A DNA stretch of 64,000 bases from an uncultured Collinsella sp. Lineage in GTDB: Bacteria; Actinomycetota; Coriobacteriia; Coriobacteriales; Coriobacteriaceae. The position numbers were made by a program, and so were the translations under genes. Positions 1-8,467 of this stretch are shown piece after piece (the first letter of the stretch is position 1; each line of letters opens with the position of its first letter). A model generated the notes under the pieces. The model was not told where the DNA came from, ran no database searches, and was given only the letters and a program-made list of their open reading frames with translations. Where the stretch lies: NCBI GenBank assembly GCA_900545745.1, contig URAD01000003.1:1-64000 (forward strand). The letters run 5' to 3'.

Positions 1-16
1 TCCGCACATGTGCGGA
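1..16. repeat. perfect 16-bp palindrome at window edge
   Basis: TCCGCACATGTGCGGA reads the same on both strands. It could be an operator or the distal part of a hairpin that begins before the window. Function unknown. Confidence 0.4.
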
Positions 17-71
17 TGAATGTGGGAAGTGTTCGGATGAAGTTGATAATCAAGGCATTTGAAACAAACGC

Positions 72-110
72 AAAAAAGTACTTGCAAAGACGCGTTCCGA
101 CATATAAGTT
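72..110 (+). promoter_or_regulatory. stable-RNA-type promoter
   Basis: AAAAAAGTACTTGC (72-85) is identical to the sequence at the -35 region of the tRNA-Gly promoter near 41.97 kb on the other strand. The -35 is TTGCAA (82-87); the -10 is TATAAG (103-108) or TAAGTT (105-110). A small hairpin followed by TTTT (119-135) and a boxA-like GCTCATTGAAAACC (337-350) lie downstream. No tRNA or rRNA follows, so the promoter may drive the 452-3320 genes or an unrecognised RNA. Bases 1-451 otherwise show no convincing gene. Confidence 0.4.
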
Positions 111-451
111 GATAAAAGACCGCCGCTGCGGTTTTAAGTAGATCGAGCATATGAAGTTTGAGTTTTAGCGTGTAAGAGAAGGAAGATCGGCAAAGTACAA
201 CCCCAAACGCAATGACAACTTAATGAGGTAACTGCCACATGTGAGGCACCAAGGCATTGCTGTCTCGATTTTGAGCACGATGCCTTCCGCCTTGCATGGG
301 CCGTTTCATCCCGCCCCTGCAGCAACTGCCTCACGGGCTCATTGAAAACCGCATAGCACCCCAACGTCAGCACATCACCCACGGCAAGCACATCACTCAC
401 GACAACCAACACATCAACAAACAGCACGAACATCAACCGATTGGAGAAGCT

Positions 452-1342
452 ATGACAAACCACCACGCTGAAGACGGCGATAAGAAAAGCATTCTGGACG
501 CCCGCATTGAGCGAGCATATGCAAACGAATATGACGCCGCCTTTGCCGCCGCGACCATCAAGAACTACGCGTCGCTGCCGCTCACGACGATCTTGGCCGA
601 CCACCCTCAACTGCTGAAGCGCTGCACAAAGATCATGGGCGACCCCGACATTCGAAAGCTGACAGACCCCTATGCCCCAAAACGCGACAACGATTCGTGC
701 GTTCTTACCGTAGGCTGCCTAGCCCATATGCTTACGGCGCTCGACACGAAACTCAAGCTCGAATGGGAACCCGACGAGCGTCATGAACTCGAATGCAAGC
801 GGAACACCCTGCGCACCGCACTGTTCCTTCCGCTGGACGGCCTCAAGCGCTGCAACGTCGAGCTCAATACACAGGCGCGGCAAAAGCCCGGGACCACGGG
901 GCAGAAAACTCCAAGACCCCATGCGGCCATCGTCGACCGCAACCGATATAACCGCATGACCGCGCACTTTTCCGCCGAGGGAGCAGCCATAAGGACGCTG
1001 ATCGATCTGCTGTGCCTCCTGAGCATCAACGAGCTATTTGAGGGCTATCTCGCCCTTGTTCCCGCGACGGCACCCAAGTCGGTAGCAAAGATCATCGAGA
1101 CCTGCAGACGCCAGTTTGAGCGCCATCGCAATGGCAGCGAGATGAACGCCAGCATCGCGCAGTACTACGCGGCTCATTACAAAAATGACGGATGTGCCCC
1201 TGTCGAGCATCAGCTGCGGCTCGCCTACACCACGCCCGTCGCAACGCTCCATCGCTTTGGAGCCCTTGGCGCTTGCGAGCCGCACGAACAGGCAGCCTGC
1301 CCCACAGCCGAGCTCGATCTCAGGCTCGGACGAACCCTGTAG
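452..1342 (+). CDS. unknown protein of a mobile-element-like operon
   Basis: I do not recognise this 296-residue protein. An in-frame ATG exists upstream at 296, but the ATG at 452 is preceded by TTGGAGAAGC, a usable ribosome binding site, so I start there. It is rich in charged residues, has no signal peptide, and its one hydrophobic stretch (about residues 180-205) looks like a buried helix, not a membrane segment. It precedes a ClpP-like protease and a TraG-like ATPase on the same strand by 63 bp, which suggests a role in the same conjugative or mobilisable element. Function cannot be assigned. Confidence 0.7.
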   Translation: MTNHHAEDGDKKSILDARIERAYANEYDAAFAAATIKNYASLPLTTILADHPQLLKRCTKIMGDPDIRKLTDPYAPKRDNDSCVLTVGCLAHMLTALDTKLKLEWEPDERHELECKRNTLRTALFLPLDGLKRCNVELNTQARQKPGTTGQKTPRPHAAIVDRNRYNRMTAHFSAEGAAIRTLIDLLCLLSINELFEGYLALVPATAPKSVAKIIETCRRQFERHRNGSEMNASIAQYYAAHYKNDGCAPVEHQLRLAYTTPVATLHRFGALGACEPHEQAACPTAELDLRLGRTL

Positions 1343-1405
1343 CCCGCCAGCCCCTCCGCGGGCAACAATCCTATTCCACAACACAACCAACAGAAAGGAG
1401 TCCTC

Positions 1406-2023
1406 ATGGACACCAATCATTCCCCCATCATCAGCCCCCTCACCATGCGTGAATCCGCCCGAGGTATCACGCTTACCAGCATTTACGATGAGATGCTCGC
1501 CCGTCGCGAGCTCTCCGTCATGGGAAACATCGAAACCCCGATGGCTCACGACCTATGCCAGCAGATTCGCCTGCTCGATGCCACCGACCCCAGCCGCCCC
1601 ATCACCATATTTGTCGCCAGCGCCGGCGGAAGCGTGCGATCGGGTCTTGCGATCTATGACGCCATGCGCCTCGCATCGTGCCCCATCCGCACCGTCTGCC
1701 TGGAATTCGCCGCGTCCATGGGCGCCGTGATCTTTATGGGCGGCGACGATCGCCGTATGGCGCCCCATGCAGAGCTCATGATTCACGACCCGCTGATCCC
1801 CCAGGGGGCAGGCGGCTCGGCACTTGCGCTGCAGGAAACCAGCCGGCGTCTCATGCAGACCCGCAAGACCCTCACGCAAATCCTCTCGGATCGCAGCGGC
1901 CTCACGCCCAAGCGCATCCAGTCCCTCACTGCAAAAGACACCTACCTTTCGGCCGAGCGCGCCGTCGAGCTCGGCTTTGCCCACGAAATCCTCTCGACCA
2001 CCAAGGAGGTCGCCCATGTCTAA
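1406..2023 (+). CDS. ClpP-like serine protease (mobile-element type)
   Basis: This 205-residue protein has the ClpP/crotonase fold signatures. Seen are the catalytic serine in AASMGA (Ser104), histidine in ELMIHDP (His127) and aspartate in AKDTYLSAERA (Asp178), matching the Ser-His-Asp triad of ClpP. The glycine-rich ASAGGSV (71-77) fits the oxyanion region. No ClpX or ClpA lies nearby. It overlaps the TraG-like gene by 8 bp, so the two are translationally coupled. Stand-alone ClpP-like proteases occur in phage and conjugative elements; the substrate here is unknown. A GAAAGGAG site precedes the ATG. Confidence 0.85.
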   Translation: MDTNHSPIISPLTMRESARGITLTSIYDEMLARRELSVMGNIETPMAHDLCQQIRLLDATDPSRPITIFVASAGGSVRSGLAIYDAMRLASCPIRTVCLEFAASMGAVIFMGGDDRRMAPHAELMIHDPLIPQGAGGSALALQETSRRLMQTRKTLTQILSDRSGLTPKRIQSLTAKDTYLSAERAVELGFAHEILSTTKEVAHV

Positions 2024-3320
2024 CCTCGCCAGCCGCCTCGCCGCATCTGAGTCCGCATCGTCCACCATCCTCGCCAAGGATCGAACGCTTTCCTGCGACA
2101 CCCGCCAAACGGGACTCAACAACAACGCACTTGTGATCGGCCCCTCGGGAGCCGGCAAGACCCGAAACGTCCTCAAGCCCAACCTGCTGCAAATGAACGC
2201 AAGCTACATCGTGCTCGACACCAAAGGCACGCTCTGTCGCGAAGTGGGACCCGTGCTGGCAGCCCACGGCTACCGCGTGCAATGTCTCAACTTCGCCGAC
2301 CTCAACACCGTCCCGGCCCTTGCGCCCGGCATCGAGCGCTGCGGCTACAACCCCCTGAGGCACATTCGCCGCAAGGCGGACGGCAGGCCCAACCAGCAGG
2401 ACATCCTCTCGGTGGCAAAGGCCATCTGCCCCATCGAGGACAACAACCAGCCTTTTTGGGATCATGCGGCGGCAAACCTGCTGTCGTGTCTTATCGCCTA
2501 CGTCACCGAACAGCTACCCGCCGACGAGCAGACGATCAGCTCGGTCATCAAGCTGATCGAGCACCTGCAGGACGGTGCCACGGGTCGATTGTTTGACGAC
2601 CTGATCACGACCGACCCCCAAAGCTATGCCCTCTCGCTATGGCGGCGCTACGCCATTACACAAAATGCCGAGCGCATGCACGCGAGCATCGTCGGCATCC
2701 TTGCCGAAAAGGTCATGTGTCTGGGATTCGACGGTGCGGCACAGCTCTATCGTGAGTACCATCAGGTGGACTTCGCTTCCATGGGACACACCCCCTGCGC
2801 CCTGTTTGTAACCGTGAGCGATATTGACCGCAATCTCGATCCGCTGACCGGCCTCTTTATTTCGCAGGCGTTTATGGGCCTCATTCGTGAGGCCGATAGG
2901 CAGCCCGACGGCAGCCTGCCCGTGCCCGTGCGCTTTATGCTCGATGACTTCGCAAATCTGCAGATCCCCCAGATCGACAACGTGCTCTCGATTATCCGAA
3001 GCCGCAACATCTGGGCAACGCTGCTGCTGCAGTCGACCAACCAGCTCGATGCGCTCTATGGCGAGGCACGCGCACGCTCCATCATGGGCAACTGCGACAC
3101 GCATCTGGTGCTGGCGTTCCAGGATCCCGAGAGTGCCCGGGTGTTTTCCGACCGCGCCGACGCGCTGCCCAGCACGCTCATGGCGACGCCGATCGATCGC
3201 TCGTGGCTCTTTGTACGCGGTCGCACTCCCGAACAGGTCGAGCGCTTTAGGCTCGAAGACCATCCGCTCTACGGGGAGCTGCCCGAGGCGCAGCGGGGCC
3301 ATGCGGAGGCCGAGATCTAG
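2016..3320 (+). CDS. VirD4/TraG-like conjugative coupling ATPase, no membrane anchor
   Basis: The family couples relaxase-bound DNA to a type IV secretion channel. Walker A GPSGAGKT is at residues 42-49, Walker B FMLDD at 307-311, and a LLLQSTNQL stretch (336-344) resembles the motif typical of TraG/VirD4. The start is the ATG at 2016, 6 bp after a perfect AGGAGG. At 434 residues the protein lacks the N-terminal transmembrane segments of full-length relatives, which usually have about 550-700 residues, so it is either a soluble variant or an N-terminally reduced copy. No relaxase or VirB genes are visible downstream, so the element is a remnant or continues upstream of the window. Confidence 0.85.
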   Translation: MSNLASRLAASESASSTILAKDRTLSCDTRQTGLNNNALVIGPSGAGKTRNVLKPNLLQMNASYIVLDTKGTLCREVGPVLAAHGYRVQCLNFADLNTVPALAPGIERCGYNPLRHIRRKADGRPNQQDILSVAKAICPIEDNNQPFWDHAAANLLSCLIAYVTEQLPADEQTISSVIKLIEHLQDGATGRLFDDLITTDPQSYALSLWRRYAITQNAERMHASIVGILAEKVMCLGFDGAAQLYREYHQVDFASMGHTPCALFVTVSDIDRNLDPLTGLFISQAFMGLIREADRQPDGSLPVPVRFMLDDFANLQIPQIDNVLSIIRSRNIWATLLLQSTNQLDALYGEARARSIMGNCDTHLVLAFQDPESARVFSDRADALPSTLMATPIDRSWLFVRGRTPEQVERFRLEDHPLYGELPEAQRGHAEAEI

Positions 3321-3398
3321 GCGCAGGGTTCTCGCAGCGCGCGACGCCCCGGCGATGCTCCACAAAGGCCGTGCGCCCCGGGACCACGGCAAAGCAAA

Positions 3399-3428
3399 GG
3401 GGCCCGCATCCGATAGGATACGGGCCCC
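3399..3428 (-). terminator. terminator of pgi
   Basis: GGGGCCCGCATCC pairs with GGATACGGGCCCC with one mismatch and a short loop. It lies 33 bp past the pgi stop, and on the minus strand it is followed by a T-rich stretch. Confidence 0.7.
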
Positions 3429-3461
3429 TGACTATAAGGCGCGATGCGTTAACAACAGCGA

Positions 3462-5156
3462 CTACTTGCGATGCGCGCGATAGAACTCGATGAGCGCCTG
3501 GGTCGAAGCGTCCTGCTCGGCCTTGGCGGCATCGTCGTGGAAGGCAGGGGTGATCTGCTTGGCAAGCTGCTTGCCCAGCTCAACACCCCACTGGTCATAG
3601 GAGTCGATGCCCCAGACCGTACCCTCGACAAACGTGATGTGCTCGTACAGGGCGATGAGCTCACCGAGTGCGAACGGGGTCAGCGTGTCGCCAAAGATCG
3701 AGGTCGTCGGGCGGTTACCCTCAAAGCAACGGGCCGGGACGATCTGCTCGGGCGTGCCCTCGGCACGAACTTCGTCGGCCGTCTTGCCAAAGGCGAGCGC
3801 CTTGGTCTGGGCCAGGAAGTTGCCCAGGAACAGCTCGTGGACATCCTGACCGCTGTCGGTTGCGGGGTTGGCGGTATTGGCAAAGGCGATGAAATCGGCC
3901 GGGACCACCACGGTGCCCTGGTGCAGCAGCTGGTAGAAGGCATGCTGGCCGTTGGTGCCGGGCTCGCCCCAGAAGATCTCACCGGTGTCGGAGGTCACGG
4001 CGCTGCCGTCCCAACGGACATGCTTGCCGTTGGACTCCATGGTGAGCTGCTGCAGGTAGGCCGGGAAACGGTGCAGGTACTGGCAGTACGGCAGCACGGC
4101 ATGGCTCTTGGAACCGAAGAAGTTGACGTACCAGACGTTGAGCAGGCCCATCAGCGCAACGGCATTGTTCTCGAGCGGCGTGTTGCAGAAGTACTCGTCG
4201 ATAGCGTGGAAGCCCTCGAGGAACTGCTGGAAGCGCTCGGGACCGAGCACGACGATCAGCGACAGGCCCACGGCGGAATCGACGGAGTAGCGGCCGCCGA
4301 CCCAGTTCCAGAAGCCGAAGGCGTTGGCGGGGTCGATACCGAAGGCCTCAACCTTCTCGAGTGCGGTGGAAACGGCGACGAAGTGCTTTGCCACGGCCTC
4401 GGCGTTCTGCTCATCGGAGCCGTCGATGGCGCCCTGGGCCTTGAGTTGCTCGAGCATCCAGGTCTTGACCTCGCGGGCGTTGGTGAGGGTCTCGAGCGTG
4501 GTGAAGGTCTTGGAGACGATGATCACGAGCGTGGTCTCGGGATCCAGGCCCTTAAGCTTCTCGGCCTGGTCGTTGGGGTCGATGTTGGAGATATAGCGGC
4601 AGTCGATACCGGCGTCAGCATAGGGACGCAGAGCCTCGTAAGCCATGACCGGGCCCAGATCGGAGCCGCCGATGCCGATGGACACCAGGTGCTCGATCTT
4701 CTTGCCGGTAACACCCTTCCACTCACCGGAGCGCACGCGCTCGGCGAAGGCATACATGCGGTCGAGGACCTCGTGCACGTCGGCGACGACATCCTGGCCG
4801 TCGACGATGAGCTGGCCCCTCTCGGTTGCGGGGCGGCGAAGCGCGGTGTGCAGGACGGCGCGGTCCTCGGTGGTGTTAATGTGCTCGCCGGAGAACATGG
4901 CGTCGCGGCGCTCCTCGAGCTTCACCTCACGAGCAAGATCGCACAGCAGCTTGACGGTCTCATCGGTCACCAGGTTCTTCGACAGATCGAAGTGCAGGTC
5001 ACCGGCGTCAAAGCTCAGCTTGTTCACGCGCTCGGCATCGGCAGCGAACCAGGCCTTGAGGTCGATACCATCGGCCTCGAGCTTCTCCTGATGAGCCTCG
5101 AGCGCCTTCCAAGCGGCAGTCGACGTAGCATCGATAGGTGCGGCAACAGTTGCCAT
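3462..5156 (-). CDS. pgi: glucose-6-phosphate isomerase
   Basis: Interconverts glucose 6-phosphate and fructose 6-phosphate in the cytoplasm. The 564-residue length fits the long bacterial/eukaryotic type (E. coli has 549). Family signatures are visible: NWVGGRYSVDSAVG, and near the C-terminus GIDSYDQWGVELGKQL. The start is the ATG at 5156 behind GAGGAGGACTCT, not the in-frame start 27 bp upstream. It stands alone on its strand, about 200 bp downstream of the iron-ADH-like gene and closed by a strong terminator. Confidence 0.97.
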   Translation of the reverse strand: MATVAAPIDATSTAAWKALEAHQEKLEADGIDLKAWFAADAERVNKLSFDAGDLHFDLSKNLVTDETVKLLCDLAREVKLEERRDAMFSGEHINTTEDRAVLHTALRRPATERGQLIVDGQDVVADVHEVLDRMYAFAERVRSGEWKGVTGKKIEHLVSIGIGGSDLGPVMAYEALRPYADAGIDCRYISNIDPNDQAEKLKGLDPETTLVIIVSKTFTTLETLTNAREVKTWMLEQLKAQGAIDGSDEQNAEAVAKHFVAVSTALEKVEAFGIDPANAFGFWNWVGGRYSVDSAVGLSLIVVLGPERFQQFLEGFHAIDEYFCNTPLENNAVALMGLLNVWYVNFFGSKSHAVLPYCQYLHRFPAYLQQLTMESNGKHVRWDGSAVTSDTGEIFWGEPGTNGQHAFYQLLHQGTVVVPADFIAFANTANPATDSGQDVHELFLGNFLAQTKALAFGKTADEVRAEGTPEQIVPARCFEGNRPTTSIFGDTLTPFALGELIALYEHITFVEGTVWGIDSYDQWGVELGKQLAKQITPAFHDDAAKAEQDASTQALIEFYRAHRK

Positions 5157-5280
5157 AGAGTCCTCCTCAGCATACGGGCGCACGCCTCCATGCGCCCGGA
5201 CATTCAGATGCCACTATTCTAGCGCAGGTCAAGACTACAATCAGCGAGCGTTGCCAATCGGCCCCCAAACGGCAACCGAT

Positions 5281-5352
5281 CAAAAAGGGACAGGCTTATT
5301 TTGGCAGGTCAAACGCTTTACCAACCAAAAATAACCCGTCCTTTTATGGCAA
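5281..5352. repeat. imperfect inverted repeat with AAAAGGGACAGG motif
   Basis: AAAAGGGACAGGCTTATTTT and the inverted, slightly changed CCAAAAATAACCCGTCCTTT face each other across about 20 bp. The AAAAAGGGACAGG core recurs at 6016-6028. It looks like a REP-type palindrome between two minus-strand genes. Confidence 0.5.
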
Positions 5353-5355
5353 ATA

Positions 5356-5931
5356 TTAGGCCGCGGCGCAGACGCTACCGAGTAACTCACGCAGAGGAGA
5401 CCCGATGCCCTTCAGAAGTTCGGGCGCGATAATGGCAAAAACGGGAACCTCACCGGTACCCACGACAGCAGGCACCTTGCCCTCCGAGACAATGCATCCA
5501 TAAGGGACAAAACCGTCTTCGCCGGCATCGAGCGCCGCCATGCGACGCGCGAGCTCGCGCGCAAAGCCCGCCGTATCGGCATCGCCGATCGCCAGGACAA
5601 AGTCCACGCCTTCGTCGGTCGCCAGGGCCACGGCTTCGTCGATCAGTTCGTCTCCCCCATCGCCCTCAAACGAGCCGCAGCGGAAAAGCACACGCTCGAG
5701 TAGGGCTCGATCAAGCGAGCCAAGTGCCGCCGAGACAAGCTCATCGCGCGTATGTTTGTCACCGCCCAGCACGACCAGTGCCTTGGTGCCGCCGTAGTGA
5801 GCGACCAATCGTCCACACCAGCGAGCCACGTCTCCATCCGCAACAAGGCGCGTCGGCATACCAAACCCATAGTTGACCATCTTTCCCACAACCCTTCCGT
5901 GCGTATAGGCGGTATCAATCGTTAGGCTCAT
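5356..5931 (-). CDS. half-length iron-containing alcohol dehydrogenase-like protein
   Basis: The 191 residues resemble only the N-terminal nucleotide-binding half of iron-dependent (butanol-type) alcohol dehydrogenases. NYGFGMPTRL corresponds to the start of that fold, ALVVLGGDKH to the first strand and loop, and DFVLAIGDADTAGFARELA to the place of the usual GGGSxxDxAK motif, which is lost here. The C-terminal iron-binding helical half (normally about 200 more residues) is absent and the next gene is pgi, not a remnant of it. There is no clear ribosome binding site. It is probably a decayed or repurposed dehydrogenase; catalysis is unlikely. Confidence 0.6.
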   Translation of the reverse strand: MSLTIDTAYTHGRVVGKMVNYGFGMPTRLVADGDVARWCGRLVAHYGGTKALVVLGGDKHTRDELVSAALGSLDRALLERVLFRCGSFEGDGGDELIDEAVALATDEGVDFVLAIGDADTAGFARELARRMAALDAGEDGFVPYGCIVSEGKVPAVVGTGEVPVFAIIAPELLKGIGSPLRELLGSVCAAA

Positions 5932-6059
5932 GCTACGAAGCGAGCTTTTCCGAGCTGTTTCGCGCTCTTTAGGGCTGCGTTAAAAACCCGATGCAGCTGC
6001 ACGACTATACCTGCCAAAAAGGGACAGGTTTTGACGATGTCCGGATGAGCGGGTATTAT

Positions 6060-6090
6060 CGAACAGGTATTCGATAAGAACATGTGTTTG
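6060..6090 (+). promoter_or_regulatory. two tandem LexA-type SOS boxes
   Basis: CGAACAGGTATTCG (6060-6073) and AGAACATGTGTTTG (6077-6090) each differ from the Gram-positive/actinobacterial LexA box CGAAC-N4-GTTCG by one or two bases. They sit 15-45 bp before the start codon of a Y-family polymerase gene, where a SOS operator is expected. Confidence 0.7.
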
Positions 6091-6104
6091 ATGAAAGGGC
6101 ACGG

Positions 6105-7610
6105 ATGGCGCACGAGCAGCACACCTATATCTGCATCGACCTCAAGACGTTTTATGCCAGCGTCGAGTGCGTCGATCGTGGGCTCGATCCGCTCACCACC
6201 AACCTGGTCGTTGCCGACGAATCGCGCGGGCGCACGACCATCTGCCTTGCCATCACGCAGGCCATGAAGGACCTCGGGATACACAATCGCTGCCGTCTGT
6301 TCGAAATTCCCGATGGCATCGACTACATCACGGCCGTACCACGCATGCAGCATTACATGGAGGTGTCGGCGAAAATCTACGGTATCTATCTGGAATACGT
6401 CAGCCCCCAGGACGTGCACGTCTACTCCATCGATGAGTGCTTTATCGACGTGACGCCCTATCTGGACCTCTATCACACCGATGCTGAAGGGTTCGCCTGC
6501 ACGCTGCGCGACGAGGTCCTCGCGCGCACCGGCATCACGGCGACGGTCGGCATCGGCCCCAACCTATTCCAGGCCAAGGTAGCGCTCGACATTACCGCCA
6601 AGCACGTACCCAGCCGCATCGGCATACTCGACGACGAGACCTTTCGCAAGGAGATCTGGCCCCATCGTCCCATCACCGATATCTGGGGCATCGGTCCCGG
6701 CGTGGCAGCCCGCCTCGAGAAATACGGCGTCTACGATCTGATGGGCGTCGCGGCGCTCGACGAAAACCTGCTTTACGACGAGCTCGGCGTCAATGCCGAA
6801 TATCTCATCGACCATGCCTTCGGGCGCGAGCCGACAACCATCGCCGACATCCAAGCCTATCGCCCGCAAGCAACTTCGACCACCACAGGACAGGTGCTCT
6901 CGAAGGGTTATGCCTACGAACAGGCCTATACCGTCTTGCGCGAGATGGTCGATGCCGCCGTGCTGGATTTGATCGACAAGCACGTGGTGTGCGACAGCAT
7001 CTCGCTCTTTGTGGGCTATGCAAGCGAGCGCGCCGACATCCGCAGGCTTGATGCCAGCGGCACTGCACAATATGTGGACGAATGCGGACACCTGCGCTCG
7101 AGTACGTCGAGCATCGAACCCACCGCAACCGCCGGCCCCGAGCTCGCACCCCGTGCGCCCAAGCCCGTCCAGCGCGATGACGAACGGCGTCGTCTGGTAC
7201 GTGAGGCGCAGGCAATCGATGGCATCTTTGTGGGAGAGCATGGCGGCAAACCGCGCGGTGGCTATGCCGCACTCTTTGCGCACTCCAACGCCTCGCGCAA
7301 GCTGCCCGAGCGCACCAATTCGTTTAAGAAGATCATGGGATATTTCGATGAGCTCTGGGCACAGACTGTCGATCCCAAACGAACGGTCAAGCGCATCAAC
7401 CTGGGATTTGGCAATCTGGTGCCCGAGGAATTTGCCACCATCGATCTATTTAGCGATATCGAGGCGGATGAGCGCGAGCGCGACCTAGCGCGCGCCGTCC
7501 TGGCCGTGAAAGGCAAGTACGGCAAGAACGCGCTCGTCAAGGGATTAAGCTTTACCGCTGGCGCCACCGCGCGCGAACGCAACGATCAGGTAGGAGGACA
7601 TCGTGCCTAA
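6105..7610 (+). CDS. Y-family (UmuC/UvrX-type) error-prone DNA polymerase
   Basis: Translesion DNA polymerase of the SOS response. The metal-binding acidic residues are visible: Asp12 in CIDLKTFYASVE, and Asp110-Glu111 in YSIDECFID. The helix-hairpin-helix region IWGIGPGVAARLEKYGV follows, then the little-finger region. Its 501 residues are longer than DinB (about 350-400) and fit the UvrX group. I chose the ATG at 6105, after GAAAGGGCACGG; a GTG at 6084 lies inside the second LexA box. The 3' end overlaps the yolD-like gene by 8 bp, the standard partner of this polymerase group. Confidence 0.92.
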   Translation: MAHEQHTYICIDLKTFYASVECVDRGLDPLTTNLVVADESRGRTTICLAITQAMKDLGIHNRCRLFEIPDGIDYITAVPRMQHYMEVSAKIYGIYLEYVSPQDVHVYSIDECFIDVTPYLDLYHTDAEGFACTLRDEVLARTGITATVGIGPNLFQAKVALDITAKHVPSRIGILDDETFRKEIWPHRPITDIWGIGPGVAARLEKYGVYDLMGVAALDENLLYDELGVNAEYLIDHAFGREPTTIADIQAYRPQATSTTTGQVLSKGYAYEQAYTVLREMVDAAVLDLIDKHVVCDSISLFVGYASERADIRRLDASGTAQYVDECGHLRSSTSSIEPTATAGPELAPRAPKPVQRDDERRRLVREAQAIDGIFVGEHGGKPRGGYAALFAHSNASRKLPERTNSFKKIMGYFDELWAQTVDPKRTVKRINLGFGNLVPEEFATIDLFSDIEADERERDLARAVLAVKGKYGKNALVKGLSFTAGATARERNDQVGGHRA

Positions 7611-8028
7611 GTCCCAACAACAGCCGATGCGGCCACCGACACCTTTTGAACGCCTAGCGGACCCCGAGGGAAGACGTCGTTCCGCCGACCCAAAGCTCAC
7701 CGCCAACGGCACCGTCCGTGCCGGCCGTGCCGCGCAGTTTATGCCCTTTGCCGCCCTCACGGGATACTACGAGCTCGTGCGTAAACAAGAGATCACCGCC
7801 GAGCCAAAATGCGAACTCACAGAAGAAAAAGCCCTCGAGCTTTCGCAAAAGCTCGAGGGCCTCAAACGCGGCGACTTGGTGCGCGTCACCTATTACGATG
7901 CGTACGGCTATCGCACTCGCACGGGCATCCTTGATGAGGTGCTCCCTGCGTTCAAGCTACTCAAACTCAGGGATATCGCCATCGACTTCGACGACATCCA
8001 GGACATCGAGCTACGCGGACGAGCCTAG
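7603..8028 (+). CDS. YolD-like protein
   Basis: A 141-residue small protein starting with GTG behind AGGAGGACATC. The N-terminal RAAQFMPFAALTGY is the hallmark of the YolD family. The C-terminal half alternates charged residues and strands, as expected for its beta domain. YolD-like genes are paired with UvrX/UmuC-type polymerases in Firmicutes and Actinobacteria, and the 8-bp overlap here shows coupled translation. Its exact role in translesion synthesis is not established. Confidence 0.9.
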   Translation: MPKSQQQPMRPPTPFERLADPEGRRRSADPKLTANGTVRAGRAAQFMPFAALTGYYELVRKQEITAEPKCELTEEKALELSQKLEGLKRGDLVRVTYYDAYGYRTRTGILDEVLPAFKLLKLRDIAIDFDDIQDIELRGRA

Positions 8029-8054
8029 ACAAGGACGCGCATCCAGAGCGACGC

Positions 8055-8438
8055 TTACAGCGTCATGACGTAGTAGCCCGCGTCTTTCACGGCCGTCTCG
8101 AGGACATCACGATCAACCGGCTGCTTAGAGCGTACGCGTGCCGTGTGGTCCGCGTACGTTACCGTTGCCCACACACCATCCAGCGCATTGAGGGCATTGG
8201 CTACGTTCTGAGCGCAGCCGTCACAGCTCATGCCGCCGATGAGCAGCTCATCGCTATAGGGATAGTGGGACGGATCGGTATCCGCAACCACTACCTTCTT
8301 GGCCTTCTTACCGCTCGTGCCATCGCTGCAGCAGCTCTTTCCGTGTGTCGAAGCGACAATGCGACGCAGTCCAAAAAACATGCCGACGGCAATGACGGCC
8401 AACACGATGAGATTCGCAGGGTTGAGCAAGTCGCTCAT
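8055..8438 (-). CDS. membrane-anchored heavy-metal-associated (HMA) domain protein
   Basis: 127 residues. An N-terminal transmembrane helix (about 8-24) is followed by a Cys-Cys pair (36-37), a lysine-rich linker, and a C-terminal HMA domain with GMSCDGC (Cys72 and Cys75), the ferredoxin-fold metal site of CopZ-like chaperones. A copper-binding role is the simplest reading. No P-type ATPase is adjacent. The start is the ATG at 8438 behind AAAGGGGAACGC. Its promoter carries a GC-rich palindrome of CsoR type, which supports metal-responsive expression. Confidence 0.85.
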   Translation of the reverse strand: MSDLLNPANLIVLAVIAVGMFFGLRRIVASTHGKSCCSDGTSGKKAKKVVVADTDPSHYPYSDELLIGGMSCDGCAQNVANALNALDGVWATVTYADHTARVRSKQPVDRDVLETAVKDAGYYVMTL

Positions 8439-8467
8439 GCGTTCCCCTTTCAAGTAGCACTATCTAG

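Noticed and set aside
110..451. Start of a 16S rRNA gene behind the stable-RNA-type promoter
   Set aside because: None of the conserved 16S 5' sequence is present; a protein gene with a ribosome binding site follows.
3471..5222. Long plus-strand open frame of 583 codons antisense to pgi
   Set aside because: It mirrors the third codon positions of a certain pgi gene, is valine/leucine/glycine-rich without any fold signature, and has no ribosome binding site.
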